Source: Citrus sinensis
Lineage: Eukaryota; Streptophyta; Magnoliopsida; Sapindales; Rutaceae
Assembly: GCF_022201045.2 (NCBI RefSeq)
Contig: NC_068557.1
Coordinates: forward strand, 4,712,001-4,776,000
DNA length: 64,000 nt
Direction of reading: 5' to 3'
The notes beneath the pieces are model-generated. The model did not search any database. It worked only from the letters and a program-made list of their open reading frames with translations, and was not told the DNA's origin. Positions 1-12,553 of this stretch are shown here, in pieces (position 1 is the first letter of the stretch; every line of letters starts with the position of its first letter). Both the position numbers and the translations under genes were made by a program.

Positions 1-1702
1 GTTTCCAAACTTCACTATTGCTAATTGAGATGTCACGAACATCCCAGAGTAAATATAATTCACATCTTCTGCTTCTTCCAAAAATCATAAACCACCGATA
101 TGAATCGCACATACAGACTCTTGGCAACATCTTATTTACATTTATGAAATAGCACCAGGACTTCGCCTCCAATCATGTTTGAGCCTAAGTTCAAACCAAA
201 CTATCCCCCTATTTGATTGAATAAAGGTGGAAAAAATTCATAGAACATTACCATCAGTGGGCCTCGCACAGCTCACAAATACCTAGCACGGATAAATCTT
301 TGGTCACAAGACACACATGCCGAAAGCAATATCTTCTCATTAAACACACACCCAACAAGCCCAAGAAACCTGATTCAAATGCTTGGGCCACAATTCCTAT
401 CAAAAGTGAATGCTTTTACAGTGTCACTGAAAGTGGCAGATGAACATGCTCATACAAGCATGAATGTATGTGATAGGTTTTCAACATAAAATCACAGGGG
501 AAAACATCTTATTGAAATGAAACTTGTAAATTGTTTCTTTCTCTTTACTTGACTATTTATTTATTTGATAAGAAATGAAGCCTGAATTGTATTAAAAAAC
601 ACATTATAGGAAATACAAAAATGTGGAGAAGCTGTCTGCAAAAACCAGGATCAGCCTGGGAAGGACCTTAAAATCTACACAAATGTAAACAGTCCCCTCA
701 ATCCTAGACGACAACAAACTAATCCACTGAACAATTCTACAAAAGATAAAAATAGAATAATCAAACTTAGCCCAAAACCGCTTCCCAATCAAACTTTATA
801 AACGAGAAAGTAGTATACTGAAATTCCTCTGTCACTGATGCCTAAATAGAAGCTTGTTAATGAACTCTTTCCTATAAACAGTTAACATCTTCCCAAAAAC
901 CAAACTTTCAAAAATTCTTCTATTTCTTTATTGCCAAAACAGTACACTTCCATGTAACGCATGCTTCAAAATGCTGGCCAAGCCCACACAACCTATAATC
1001 AGGATGTTGAAGAAACCCATGTCTGTAACAATTCCCCAACATATATATAACCAAGTTTGTAACCATATACATATAACATATTTTTATAACATATTTCTCA
1101 AAAATGAATGTCATGCATCATAAATACATTGCATATAACACTAATCCCCACACAAGTGATGATTCTTAGGCCTATTTATTGCAATATTCATATCTGTTTC
1201 AAAGAACATCCACGTACACATGATATTATAGGGTATACACTCTATGCCCCTTTTTATTGTTGTCACTGATCTATTTCGTAAACATAGCAGTTAAATTATG
1301 CGGCTTATTTAACTAAGGTGACTTATTCTGTGTATTGTAATTTTCATAGGCTACCCGAATCCTAACCTGAGGAGCGAACGAGAGAGGAGATCGAGCTGAA
1401 TAAAATAAGCAATTTTCATATTATTCTGTGTAAGTATATTTCTCTTCTATTGAAACATTCCAAGCTGAATAAAATAAGCAATTTTTAAGACAGAGCTTGC
1501 AGCAGAACCCAACCCGAATCCTAACCTGAGGAGCGAACAAGAGAGGAGATCGAGAACGATGAGGAGTCGCTGGAGGACTGATATTGCTCATTGAATGATC
1601 ACCGCCGTTGATCTGAATCTCATCGTTTGCTCCTGCTCCTCCTGCTCCTCCCGCTCCTGCTCCTCCTCCTCCTCCCTCTTCTCTCCCGTTTGCATTTCCC
1701 AT
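1..1702 (-). CDS. SnRK1 beta subunit (AKINbeta/GAL83-type), first exon; gene runs off the left edge
   Basis: The first coding exon is at 1526-1702 (59 codons, ATG at 1700-1702). It encodes MGNANGREEG, a Gly/Ala-rich stretch, then SPPATPHRSRSPLLFAPQ, and ends at a CAG|GTTAGG donor (1524-1525). MGNANG at the N-terminus is a classic N-myristoylation signal. The SPxxSP...LLFAPQ block is typical of plant SnRK1 beta 1/2 subunits just before the carbohydrate-binding (AMPK1-CBM) module. Beta subunits scaffold the SnRK1 energy-sensing kinase and direct it to membranes. The CBM and C-terminal domain are not visible in 1-1525, which I read as intron 1, so they must lie to the left of the window. An in-frame ATG five codons upstream (1717) is a weaker start because it would bury the myristoylation Gly. 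The exon 3' end is partly duplicated inside the intron at 1353-1395. Confidence 0.8.
540..810 (-). mobile_element. Possible LINE 3' end fragment in SnRK1 beta intron 1
   Basis: Read on the minus strand, this stretch ends with a T-rich tail of the type 'TTTTTGTATTTCCTAT...AATACAATTCAGGCTTC', like the 3' ends of plant LINEs. It resembles in style the better supported LINE remnant at 5510-6300. No coding domain is visible, so this is a weak call from composition and tail motif only. Confidence 0.25.
1353..1554. repeat. Short direct duplication spanning the exon 1 donor of the SnRK1 beta gene
   Basis: A 43-bp segment at 1353-1395 recurs at 1512-1554 with one mismatch (position 1380). The right copy is real exon plus donor. 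The left copy is intronic and still has the CAG|GTTAGG donor. A second, interleaved direct repeat (AGCTGAATAAAATAAGCAAT) occurs at 1394-1413 and 1463-1482. Confidence 0.85.
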
Positions 1703-3840
1703 CACATTCACAATCACAGATCCAAGCTCAAATCTTTGACAAAATGCACTCTCAGCTTTCGACTTTATCTACGGGAAAATGAAAATGCAGCGGCCAAAGG
1801 GCAAAGGGCAAGCTGCCGGTTGAATCTCTCTCTAGTCTAGCCTCCCTCGCAATTATCGTTTATCCGATTTGTTTAAGAATTAAAAAAAAAAGAAAAAAAA
1901 TTATATATATATATATATATATATAAATATATTGTCAACCTAAAACCATTCTCATTTTTCATCCCATGAGCTCCTCCCAAGGTGATAAGCATCAGTCAAG
2001 TCAAAGCCACCTCATCTTTAATGTACTATCTATGATCGGTAAAAATGACCCACCTGTCTTTTGCTCTGTAGAGTCTGGCCTGCTCAACTCAGAAGAAACA
2101 AAGCCAAAAACGTTTTGGCTAAATTACGTGCGGTTTTAGGGAGACCGGCTCCTACGTGGCAAATGCGAACCGCGTGTATGGTTATCTGACGCCCGCTGAT
2201 TGGCTCTTCGAGTTGGCGATCACGTGATTTAGGGGATGGTTTTGGATAAGATTTTCTTTTGTCTTTTTTATTTATTTATTTATTGTAATGAAACTTGCTT
2301 TTATTTATGGATAATATATATTTATAAATAAGATAATAATATAACAGTCTCAGATGATCATCTCCTGGTGTGAGCCCTACTTTCTATTTATGCGTAACAC
2401 ATGATAGATTTGTATACTCATGAGATTTTCTTTTCTTTTTTTTTAATGCTCCAAAATTTTCTATGAGATGGTAGCTTATTGGGGGCATTGAAGATGCTAA
2501 GGTATGTTATCAACTCAGTATTATTATACTCCATAATAATTTTCTTATATGACATTTCAATCTTATACGTCATGTTTTAGGCTGCTGCAAAAAACAAATA
2601 GCATATTAAAAGGCAAATAGCATCCATATATTCAATTAAAAAATTGTCCAATTTGAGCCAAAAAGTTGTTACCTCGTCCATGCCATTGCATATTAAGCAC
2701 TAATTTATTATCGCTAAGTTCCCTAAAGTATCAACTATCAAGGGTTTAATTAAATCCAATGACTAAGTTCTAAAGGAACTCCATTTTCATTTATAGTTGA
2801 TGACTCTAATATATTAATCATAAGTTTTCTTCAAACAGAATGTACGTGAATGACAAGGCAGCACCTTTTACCTCTTTATATTCCACGCTCAGGTAAAAGG
2901 TGATAAACCATTCACATAATTTTTACCAATGTTCAATATTAAATACTCTAAATAATTAACCAATTAAACTCTCGTTAATTTCTCTTGACCATCTTTGATC
3001 ACTGAGTATCTTTAATGTTAATTTAATTTGACTAATTTAAAATAAGGTAAACGTATTAACATACCCAAACTTATTTTAACTTCACTAATTTTTTTAATAA
3101 AAAAATTATATTTCCAAATAATACATCACTAATATAATACTTCATGAAATTTTATTAACTATCAAGTTTATGTTGTTTACATGTCGGGAGTGTTGAAAAA
3201 AATATTGGATTTCAATTACTGATGTTAGATTATTTAGGTAATAAAACTAAATATCTATATTATTATGGCAAAATGGTAGATCTTTTAGATAGTATGATCA
3301 TTTTATGTTATAAGAATAAAATAATAAAACTAAAATTATGATAAAGAAACACAAGTGACCAACAATTGTCAAAAGAAATGTTAGATTATATAGCATTAAA
3401 ACTAAATACCTAGATTATTATTACACAATAGCAATTTTTTGTTGTTGTTGATAATTTAGTCATTTTATGTTATATGGGTAAAATGGTTAAATTAAAATTA
3501 TGATAAAGAAACATTAGTGACCAACATGGTTAAATTAAAATTATGATAAAGAATCATTAGTGAACAACATTGATAATAACTAAATAAATGATCTAAATGA
3601 ATAACTGCTTAAACTTTTTCTCTATTTGAAATTTTATAAAATAATGTGAATTGTTTGTAAATAATTTCTAAAGATGGGGTGGTCCACGCAAATTACCGGT
3701 GGAAATAAATCCTGAACCTCCCGTAGGCAAGTTTAGGTACGAGGTGATGAGCCAGCCGTTGGATTTGTTAAGATACAATCCGACGGCCAATAAATTTTAA
3801 AAAATAAAAATTTAACTTTGATTATTAAGAAAAAGACCAG
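1703..3840. other. Intergenic region between divergent SnRK1 beta and bZIP genes
   Basis: This stretch holds the 5' UTR and promoter of the SnRK1 beta gene (leftward) and the promoter of the bZIP gene (rightward). An (AT)n tract lies at about 1899-1925. A cluster of ACGT cores lies at 2124-2226. From 2280 to 3660 the DNA is AT-rich with no recognisable gene. A short phrase containing 'AAATTATGATAAAGAA' recurs at about 3329, 3496 and 3537, so local duplication has occurred. Confidence 0.6.
2124..2226. promoter_or_regulatory. ACGT-core (ABRE/G-box-like) cluster upstream of the SnRK1 beta gene
   Basis: Within about 100 bp there are TTACGTG (2124-2130), CTACGTGGC (2152-2160) and the palindromic G-box CACGTG (2221-2226). 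ATTGG, a reversed CCAAT box, lies at 2199-2203. ACGTGGC is the classic ABA-response element core bound by group A bZIPs. The cluster lies about 420-520 bp upstream of the beta-subunit ATG. Function is inferred from motifs only. Confidence 0.4.
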
Positions 3841-4403
3841 TTTGCGTTTTGATTTGTAAGTTTCACTTTCGAATTCGATGCTCTCTGTTTCTTCGCGTAA
3901 TACGTGGAATCCAGATGTAACAGCAACAGGCAGCAGCTTGCCTAAGCAGGGAATCTTTTTTGTCGATTCAAGATCAGATCCCCCAGGTATTATTATTATT
4001 ATTGTATACGCAAGATATTGTTCAGTGAATTGCAGAACAATTTGTTCATATTTTGAAATGTCCGCTCTGCAGAATTGAAGGCTTCTATTTTATTTTGAAA
4101 TTAGTATTGCATTTATTCCAGCTCTTGAGGTCGATCAAAGCACTTTCGGAGATTTAGCTGATAGTATGGTCGGTTTTCTAGCGATTTTGTGTTGATTTTA
4201 AGTTTGGTTTTGGATTGATTGGATGGGGGCTATAGTCTATATAGCGCAGATAAATTCATTATAAAATGTTTCTCTTTTCATGATTATGATTTTTATTTCA
4301 TCTTTGATTAGTTTGTGGAGCTGAAAATTTCGCTGAATGGGGATTCAAACAATGGGGTCTCAAAGTAATGGCCAACAGTCTCATTTACAACCTTCTTTGG
4401 TGA
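3840..4403 (+). promoter_or_regulatory. Predicted 5' UTR with an upstream ORF overlapping the bZIP start codon
   Basis: The probable 5' UTR exon contains an ATG at 3878. If the UTR intron is spliced 3986|4312, this frame continues out of phase through the main ATG and stops at TGA 4401-4403, so it overlaps the bZIP start by 67 nt. The alternative acceptor at 4320 keeps the same phase. The transcription start is not known, so the uORF may lie upstream of the mRNA. Confidence 0.4.
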
Positions 4404-7400
4404 GGCAAAACTCGTGGTATAGTCTCACTCTCAATGAAGTTGAAAACCAGTTAGGAAATTTAGGGAAACCGTTGGGTAGCATGAACCTCGATGAGCTTCT
4501 TAAAAGTGTCTGGAGCACTGAAGCAAATGATTCCACAGGGATAGACATTGAGAATTCCTCCACAGCGTCATCTTCTCTCCAGCGTCAGGCCAGCCTGACA
4601 TTGGCTAGGGCTTTGAGTGGTAAAACGGTTGAGCAGGTCTGGAATGAAATCCAACAAGGTCAAAAGAAGAGGTATGGGCAAGAGATGAAGAGCCATCAGA
4701 GGGAACCTACGCTAGGAGAAATGACTTTGGAGGACTTCTTGGTACAAGCAGGGCTTTTTGCTGAAGCATCTGTTAGTCCTATGGATTTGGACACGGTCGG
4801 GGTGGTGACAATGCAAAGTTTTCCCGAAAAGATGAGCTTATCACCTTCCTCTTCAATTGGGACATTAACACCTCGGCGGAAGAGAGATGACAATGCATTC
4901 GAGAAGAGTATTGAAAGGAGGCTTAGGCGGAAGATAAAAAATAGGGAATCTGCTGCACGTTCACGAGCAAGAAAACAGGTAGCTTATAATTGTTCTTATT
5001 AGTTACTTACTATTTTTTTATTGGAGCATACATGTCCACAATCATCAAACTAATTTTTTTCCCCCTCCCTTTCTGCACATATGATCTGAACTAATCCTGG
5101 TGGCAATAATCAGGCCTATCATAATGAGCTGGTCAGCAAGGTTTCACGATTAGAAGAGGAAAATTTGAAGCTCAAGAAAGAGAAGGTAAGAATTTCATCA
5201 ATGTTTCTGGTGTAGTCTATTTTTCAAACTCCATTTAACATTATTCGTGCGCAAGTAGTTTGCCTTTTCTTTTTGAAATTTATTTGTTAAAATATTTTAT
5301 GCTTTTTGCGAAGTGCTTCCTACTTCTAATGACTGCTTCCTACGCTCAGATTTTGCATCTGCGAATGACTGCTAGACAATTTCATTTAACATATTGAATT
5401 TTCAAGTTCAGACTTATTTGTCCCTTCGGGACAACTTAGTTGATTTTGTCGCTTGAAAGCAAATGGTCAATGGTTCAAAAATCCCCCACAACAACATAGG
5501 TGGGTGATTTTTTTTTGGGGGGGGATAGGAAATAGAGAAACTTTATAGAATACAAGAAGGAAAAATGCATTACAAAAGTGAATCAGAAGTCCACAAACTA
5601 AAATCTCCCCTATAGAGTAGAACTCTGAAAACTATACAAAACTCTGAAAAAGGAAAACCCTGAAACCCGAGACAGGGGAAGGAAAAATACCAAACTCAGA
5701 CCAACAAAATTAACCCAAGACTGCCGTCCAGTCAAGCTGAATGAAAAATAATGAGGTATATTGGAATTCCTTGAAAACTGGAGCCCAAGTAGAAGAAAAG
5801 AAAAGAATCCTGTCCCATAACCCATTAATATCTTACACTTTTCCCCCTATGAAAATGGAGCTATTTCTTTCTTGCCATATCACCTATGAGAGAGCTAGGA
5901 CTACACACTTCCATAATGTTTTGGCCTGCTTTTCTTTCTAAAAGCGAAAATGTTCTCCATCAATAATGCCTTACAAGAGACTGGAGCTGCCCAAAGAATA
6001 TTAGCTTTTCCACATAATCCAGCCCATAAAGAGGATGCAGTGTCAAAATGAATAAAAAACTTGGTTTCTGGTTTCTTTGTACTCAAACATGCCATAAAGG
6101 GAAAGACACACCTTGGGATTTCACCTCTGAATCTTCTCTCTATTATTATTTCAAGAGCCACTGTCCAAGCAAAAATTTGGATTTTAGGAGGATCATTAGC
6201 CTTCCAGGCCATCCCAAATTGATGAATAGAATTGTCTTCCACCAACCAAGAAAATTATGGCTTGCAAGAGAACTTGCCAGAGAAATCCATCTTCCAATTC
6301 TGTCATCATCTGTTCTTAAAAGGTAAAAGAATCCAGTAAAGCTGTGAGGGCTGAGTACTCTTGAATTTCTATATCATTCAAATTTCTCCTCAAACTAAAA
6401 TGCCAACTCCATTTTAAGGAAGGGCGATCCTTGACCACTCTGGATTCAGTGAATGCATTCTTAGAAAGATAATCTATACAGATGATGAAATTGCTCACAA
6501 AGAGAGACTCCCCTACCCAACAATGGTGGGAAAGTGGTTTCATTTAGGTGTGATGAGGTGAGGTTCATGGTAACTTTAAAATAAACCCCCCACCCCGCCA
6601 CAAAAAAGAAAAAGTGCGACTTTGCATTTCTTGAACAGAAAATAAGAAATCCTCTCAACGACAAGATGATATTTTTGATGCTAGTGTTTCTGTTATAGGA
6701 AGGGAAACATGAATTCAGTGATGAGAAACTACTGTGAGTTTGGATTACAGTCAATCATGGGCTGCTGATAAACCTCTTTGTAATTTCCTCTATGATTAAC
6801 AAAGTATCCAGATTCTTATAAAAAATGAGGAAACATGAATTATTCCTGTTCTAAGTTGTACTATGCTTACAAGCGACCAGGTTCCAGATCTCTGGGGCTT
6901 TTGACTGTGATCTAATGAGAGTTTTGATGTTCTTCAGTTAACCTAAATGATATTGATGTTCGTATTAATGAGACTAAAGAGTTTTGTGTAAATTCATTTA
7001 TTAGAAGTTTTAAAAACGTGGACTATAAGAAGATATTACATGCTAGCATATGAGGTATTAGATTTAAGAGAGGCACATCAATTGTGTGATATGTTAGTGC
7101 TTGCGACTATTTGTCATTGTATTTCGTTTAGAAATTTTTCTACAGCACATTTCTCATTGTAGTCAGGTTTTATTTTATTATTTTTTTAAATCTCTGGAAA
7201 CAAATTATAGAGAAGCAAAAATAGAAAAGGAGAAGGCACCCCATAAGTTGAGGCTTCTCTCAATGGATACATCATATCATGTCTTACATCTCGACTTGTT
7301 AGTGTCTACCATCTGGCATGAAAAACTTGTGAACCTCTTGACCTCATATGAGGGTTGAAAGAAGGGAAGCCTTTGTAATTATATTTCTTAATTCTATGCA

Positions 7401-10400
7401 GGAAGCTAGCACAATATTCTTGCTGAGATCCAATTGAACAAATTAGATTCATCAAATTTTGGTTTCAGCTTGTAAGGAATCACACTGAAATTTATAACTA
7501 AATTCCAGATCATTATTTTCCATATTTTGAAGTTTATTTCTTAATTATCATACAAGTGAATAATTGTTAGATTGGATTGTTTGTATGGTTGAACAAGGAT
7601 ATTAATTTGTTTCTTTACTCAGCAAGACAAAAGGAAAAAGAGAAGGTACCTAATATTTTATTCAGGTTGTTTTGTATTTTATTAGGTTATAGAGTTTCTC
7701 CACAAAATTTTGAGTTAGATATCTCACTAAAATACATTCTTTTGTTTTTTATTTTTTATTTTTCCAGACAACTTGAGGACTTCCATTTATGAAGGCATAT
7801 AGTTCTTATATAATACACTGCTACTTTTCTAAGATATCTTTTAGACGAAGGTGATGACTTACTTTGTTTCTATACGATTGTTGTAATGTGGTAGTTTGAG
7901 TAATACCTGTAAGCACATACTTTTAGGCTTGCAGCTGGACATTGGCCTCTTGCTAGATTCAATCTTTTTTTGTTTTTAAGTCTCAGACATGGTGAAATTA
8001 ATTACAGAGCAATTAAGCTATGAAGGGATAGTTGTATCAGTTCATCTATCCTTTGGTTCTTATGATAGTGAATTTTTAGGTTGATTAAGGTGCTACATCT
8101 AGTTAATGCATTGACTTTATGTTAGAAAAAGGTTGTCTATAAGTGTTATTTTTGTCCAAATATGAATATACCTGTCAGATTCATACGATAATAAATGTGT
8201 ATCTAAAATGTGTATCCAAAGTATCTATAATGTGGTGTTCGTCAATAGTGATGTCATTTGCTGAACTGACATGATGCAGTGTCTTCATCTATGGAAAGAT
8301 ACAGAATGTAATTAATAAGGTAAGTTAAAAAGAATAGTAACTAATTTTTCACCTCATTCTAGTTCGGATATCCTGCTTAATGCTTATGAAAAAATATACT
8401 TAGATTCTTATTTTTTTATTGTTTTACATAAGACAACCTTCTTAGCATTTCTCAAATTTAAAATGTATTCAGAATAATTTCGTATTATCTTTTATCTTAT
8501 TGCTAATACATATTTGTTTAGGGGTTTTCCAAGTGACCTCAGATTTTAACTCAAAAGTAGGGCCAATGGTTTGCTCCTAGAAAGTTTGGGTTTGAGTACT
8601 CGGGTTCACCTACTTGGTACAAAAGCCATGGTTTTATACTTCAAGAAGATCGGGCTTTGGCATGTCCCAGTTTTGAACTAAAGTTCGCTAAGGATTTCTG
8701 TGTTTTGAGTGAATAAAGAAGAAACCTCTAAGTAGAGCAGTGGAATTAGATGTTCTTTGGATGGGATAAGATTGTTAAGGAGCAGTCTATTCTCTGTTGT
8801 CACCTTTCATCTGTTGGAGTAAGCAGTTTAGAGAGTATTTAATCTTTGTAACTTATGGTCGGTAAATTCTTGGGATTTGGGGTGTTTTGGGATTTGCATT
8901 CATAGGATAAAGCTAGTATTGCAAATTATGGTGATGTAGAAGCTAACAGGACTGTAAGAGGAGTATGTTAAATGTTCATGGTGACAGATAAATTAAGAAA
9001 TTCACTAATATGCTTTTAACATGTTTGAAACGATAGTAAGGTATCCCTGATTTCTCCCTTGTTGTTCATTCTCTTCTTTTGAATTTATATAATATAATTC
9101 AGGTTTATTTGTGCAGTTTATTTGGAACCATGGGATTTTTGCCATGTTTGAAACCATGGAATTTTTGCCTGCTAAGTTTTTGACCTTTTCCAGGTCAACT
9201 ACTTTTCTTTAACATCTCTCTATTTGAAAGGGTGAGTTTAATTGGGACATCTATAGTTTTACAATGCATCATTAGTAAAGATCCATGGTGCGAAAAGAAA
9301 GTCTGTCTGGGCTTGCTTTGAATTGCCCGAAACATTGGATGTACAAAGCAAGACAATTGGTGTTCCAAAGGAGAGAGAACATTAAAGAGAGGAGAAAGAG
9401 AAGGAAATAAAATTATTTGTTTTTCTGTTTATTAGTTTTTTAACCTAGTTATGAAGAGATAATATGAGTATTTTTAAGGATCAATTTGTCTTTTTAACAG
9501 TTTGTGCTTTTTCTTTTTATATATTAGCATTTTAATTTTTAGTTCTTTTCTTTTCTTCTTTTTTTTCCTTTTAAATTTATTTTTTATATTTTAATTTTGT
9601 TTTATTAATACAGATGATGTTATACTTTCCCTGGTTAGTGTCAGTCAGCATGTAAATGTACAGAAAATGGGGGCTGTGTTGATATGTCAATTCATTAGTC
9701 GGCAAACTAAGGAATGTCATTTCTTCTGGGAGGGTAAATTGAAAGTAATCCTTTTGATATAAAGTACAGATGATTGAAGCATCTCAGTATTAGGTGTTTT
9801 TTTCTTCCTTCTCTTCTGTTCATTCGAGGGTGTATATAATATGCTCTAGTAAATAGTCTAAATCAAGTAGTTTGGAATTTGAGGAGCTAAACAATGTGAA
9901 TGGATTTCAAATTTATGATTTAGGGTTTCCTTCTGGTAATGTGTACATATTATTCTCATATCTTTAGTTTCTTGTCTGATGCCTTTCTCCAGGAAATCTT
10001 AGCTATATTATTAATCTCTCACTTTTCTCTGCACGTTTATTTAGATCAATGTTGCAGTGACCATGTAAGAAACTTGAAGTGAAGCTATTGATTAAATAAT
10101 AGAATTCTTTTTTGCATACATATATGCTCTTTGTTATATTCATTCAACAGCACTAATGAAAGAATATGTGTTGACTGAATTTGCTGCTTTAAAACATATT
10201 ATGAATTTTTCATCGCCTTTCTAGTTGCAAGATATTCATATTTCTGGTATCTGGGTAGGTTTGTGCTTATCAAAGTTCCCACAGTCTATACGCTTCATTG
10301 ACTGTGGTAACGCTGTATGTCCTGAAGATGAACAAATAACTAATTGCAATTTATAGATTTCCTTAAGAATGACTTTATTATTTATACTTTTAGTCTTAAC

Positions 10401-10513
10401 TCTCAGTAAAATTATTTATTTCATAATTGTAGGAATTTGAGAAGATGCTGCCATCTGATTCCTTACAAGAACCAAAATATCAACTTCGAAGAATGAGTTC
10501 AGCCTCTTTCTGA
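4337..10513 (+). CDS. Group A bZIP transcription factor, ABI5/AREB3 (DPBF)-like
   Basis: Exons are 4337-4978, 5114-5185 and 10433-10513, giving 264 aa; all junctions are GT-AG and in phase 0. The protein has the group A blocks: C1 (VRQNSWYSLTLNEVE), C2 (LQRQASLTLARALSGKTVEQ), C3 (PTLGEMTLEDFLVQAGL) and C4 (LRRMSSASF) at the very C-terminus. These carry RxxS sites that SnRK2 and calcium-dependent kinases phosphorylate in relatives. The basic region KIKNRESAARSRARKQ sits at the end of exon 1. Leucine-zipper heptads (ELVSKVSRLEEENLKLKKEK) fill the 72-nt exon 2, and exon 3 supplies the tail. Such factors bind ABRE (ACGTGGC) promoters in ABA and seed programmes. A 5' UTR exon probably ends at 3986 (CAG|GTATT) with an acceptor at 4310-4311. 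Intron 2 is 5.2 kb and holds a LINE remnant. The closest Arabidopsis match I recall is AREB3/EEL/DPBF3, so no single symbol is assigned. Confidence 0.9.
5186..10432 (+). other. Long intron 2 of the bZIP gene
   Basis: This 5.25 kb intron separates the zipper exon from the last 26 codons. It contains a reverse-oriented LINE fragment (5510-6300) and otherwise AT-rich sequence. Small Lys/Glu-rich frames near 7210 and 7625 recall zipper sequence but have no donor/acceptor pair preserving phase, so they are not called exons. Confidence 0.75.
5510..6300 (-). mobile_element. LINE (non-LTR retrotransposon) 3' fragment in the bZIP intron
   Basis: On the minus strand, 5901-6245 encodes a decayed version of the reverse-transcriptase-associated zinc-binding region found at the C-terminus of plant LINE ORF2 (WKANDPPKIQIFAWTVALE, then ...TASSLWAGL). 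It is followed by a 3' UTR-like stretch ending in 'TTTCTCTATTTCCTATCC' next to a homopolymer at about 5510-5525. The reverse transcriptase and endonuclease domains are missing, as expected for a 5'-truncated insertion. It lies antisense to the host gene. Confidence 0.6.
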
Positions 10514-12553
10514 TGTCAATTTACTGCTTGTTAGAGCTAGATTGTTTGAGTATGTAAGTGGACCACTTTCTTTTGATCTTGTCATCAAGGCTTTGTGTTG
10601 CTTCTGCTGCTGCTTCTCTTCCACCAACTGGTTGGGAATCGCCTTTATGTAAATTTATAATGAACTCTCTTTCTTGGAATTAAAACAGCGCAAAATGTGC
10701 GGTGTTGATAGATAAGGTTCTGTTAGTTTGCTGGGAAACAAGATGGGTAAAGGATTGAGTGCATGGTGTATGCTGGGCTGCATATTGTCAATAGGAAGCG
10801 CCCTTAAGGTCTCTCTCTTTTGGCAGTTTGAGGTTAAAAAGTAGTGTAGTTACCCAGTTCATGTATGAATGTGCTGAAATATTATGATCTTAAAAGAATT
10901 TAACTAGCTTTTACGTAATTAAGCTTAATGAACTTGACATTCTCAAAAAACTTCACCCTGGTTTTTATTTTATGAAAAGCTTTTCCTCGTTATAATTTTA
11001 TTTTTTCTGAAATTACCAAAGGGGTCAAATAATCTTCTTTCATACGGTCTTAACTGTGATATACGTATACCCAATGGCATTCTAAGCTCTTGTTTGATTT
11101 CTTCTGCAACTTGGATCATTTTATTCTGTGTTTCTTTCCATTTGACAAATTTTACGTTTAATTGATTGTGTATTTTGGAATGGACAAAAATATCACAGAA
11201 CGGAAAAGGTGTGTCCAAAAAAGAAATGCATTTAATCTATAGAAGGGATTTTGTAACAAGGTTGTTTAAATTTGGCCAAGGATATATGTTAACATGTTTG
11301 TGTCGCGACGTTTTGGCAGTAGAATGTATTGAACGTATGGGTTTAATTAGATATATTGTGTTTTTTTAATGTAAATTCAACAAAAATTTGTAAATATTTA
11401 GAAAGGGTCTTAAAAGATTTTGGGTGTGTAGATAGACCAACTTAGTTCAATATCACTTCAACTCATACGTATATGCCGCACCATCATCTTACAAACAGAA
11501 GTCACAGTCAATGGCTAGAGTCCACTTAAACATTCAAAACTCAATGGCCTTAGATTGGGCATTGGACATAACAATTAACAAGAACATCAGCCAACATTTT
11601 ATTTAAAATATAATGAAAAACACGATTCCGGATTTGATTTTAAATCCGGACCAGAGCTGTTGGATTGACAATCCAACTGACTTCTGTTTCTTTTTCTCTT
11701 TAATTATTTGGCCCTCCATGTGCAACACAATTGTGGTTTAGGTTCAACTCCACAGGCCACAGTTCAAATCCGAACTTTAATTAAAGTCTTGAATTTTGAG
11801 ATCGTAAAATTGTTTTGTGTATAAAGTATTTGATCTAATAGAGTATGATTTAAAGCAATTTTTTCAATAAATTATATTTTCATTCAACCAATGCAGTTAT
11901 AGCACATCAATTTATACAAAATATGCACATCAATTTATACAAAAAGTATGTTTCCATCAGAGTTGATCATTACTCACACTTTAGTGCAACTATGGAAACA
12001 AAATAATTAAAGACAAAACATGGAAATAAATTTATGCAGCTCTATACATATGTATTTGCTGATACAAATAATGAAAACATGTATGGTATGATACTGGTGT
12101 TTGTTATAACTAAATATTAAAAAAAAACAACGAAAAAAAAAAGAGGTATAACTAAATATTTAAGAAAAGGATATATCAAGTAAAAAATTTTCAAAAAATT
12201 ATTTTTTTAAACAGCAGCACCGGACCGGCCCATCAGGTTGGGCTAAAGCCTGGTCGAACCGGACTTGCTGGATTTTTTTTTTTTTTTGCCAACCCTAGAT
12301 TAAAATTATAATTTCCATGCCTAACATATACATGGTTCCATTTATAAAGAATTTGTCACTAAAGGGATTACCAAGACAGAAAAGCTCCTCCACTATGGGA
12401 ATCATCCATGCTTTCCAACAATAATAACACAGGAAAACAATTGATGAATCCTTGATCGTGTATCTACAAGAAAGAGGGTAAAAGAATGAAGATATAAAAG
12501 CAACAAGATAGCATCAAGGAAAGATTGTATCATCACTCTTTCTTCAAACCAGT
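10514..12553. other. Intergenic region between convergent bZIP and CIPK genes
   Basis: The left part (10514 to about 10900) is probably 3' UTR of the bZIP gene and the right part (about 12300-12553) the 3' UTR of the kinase gene. No coding region is recognised between them. A short GC-richer patch at 12215-12270 next to a T-tract may be a transposon edge but was not identified. Confidence 0.5.

Noticed and set aside
7101-7792. Lys/Glu-rich frames in the bZIP intron as alternative zipper exons
   Set aside because: No acceptor/donor pair gives the right phase, and the zipper is already complete with exon 2.
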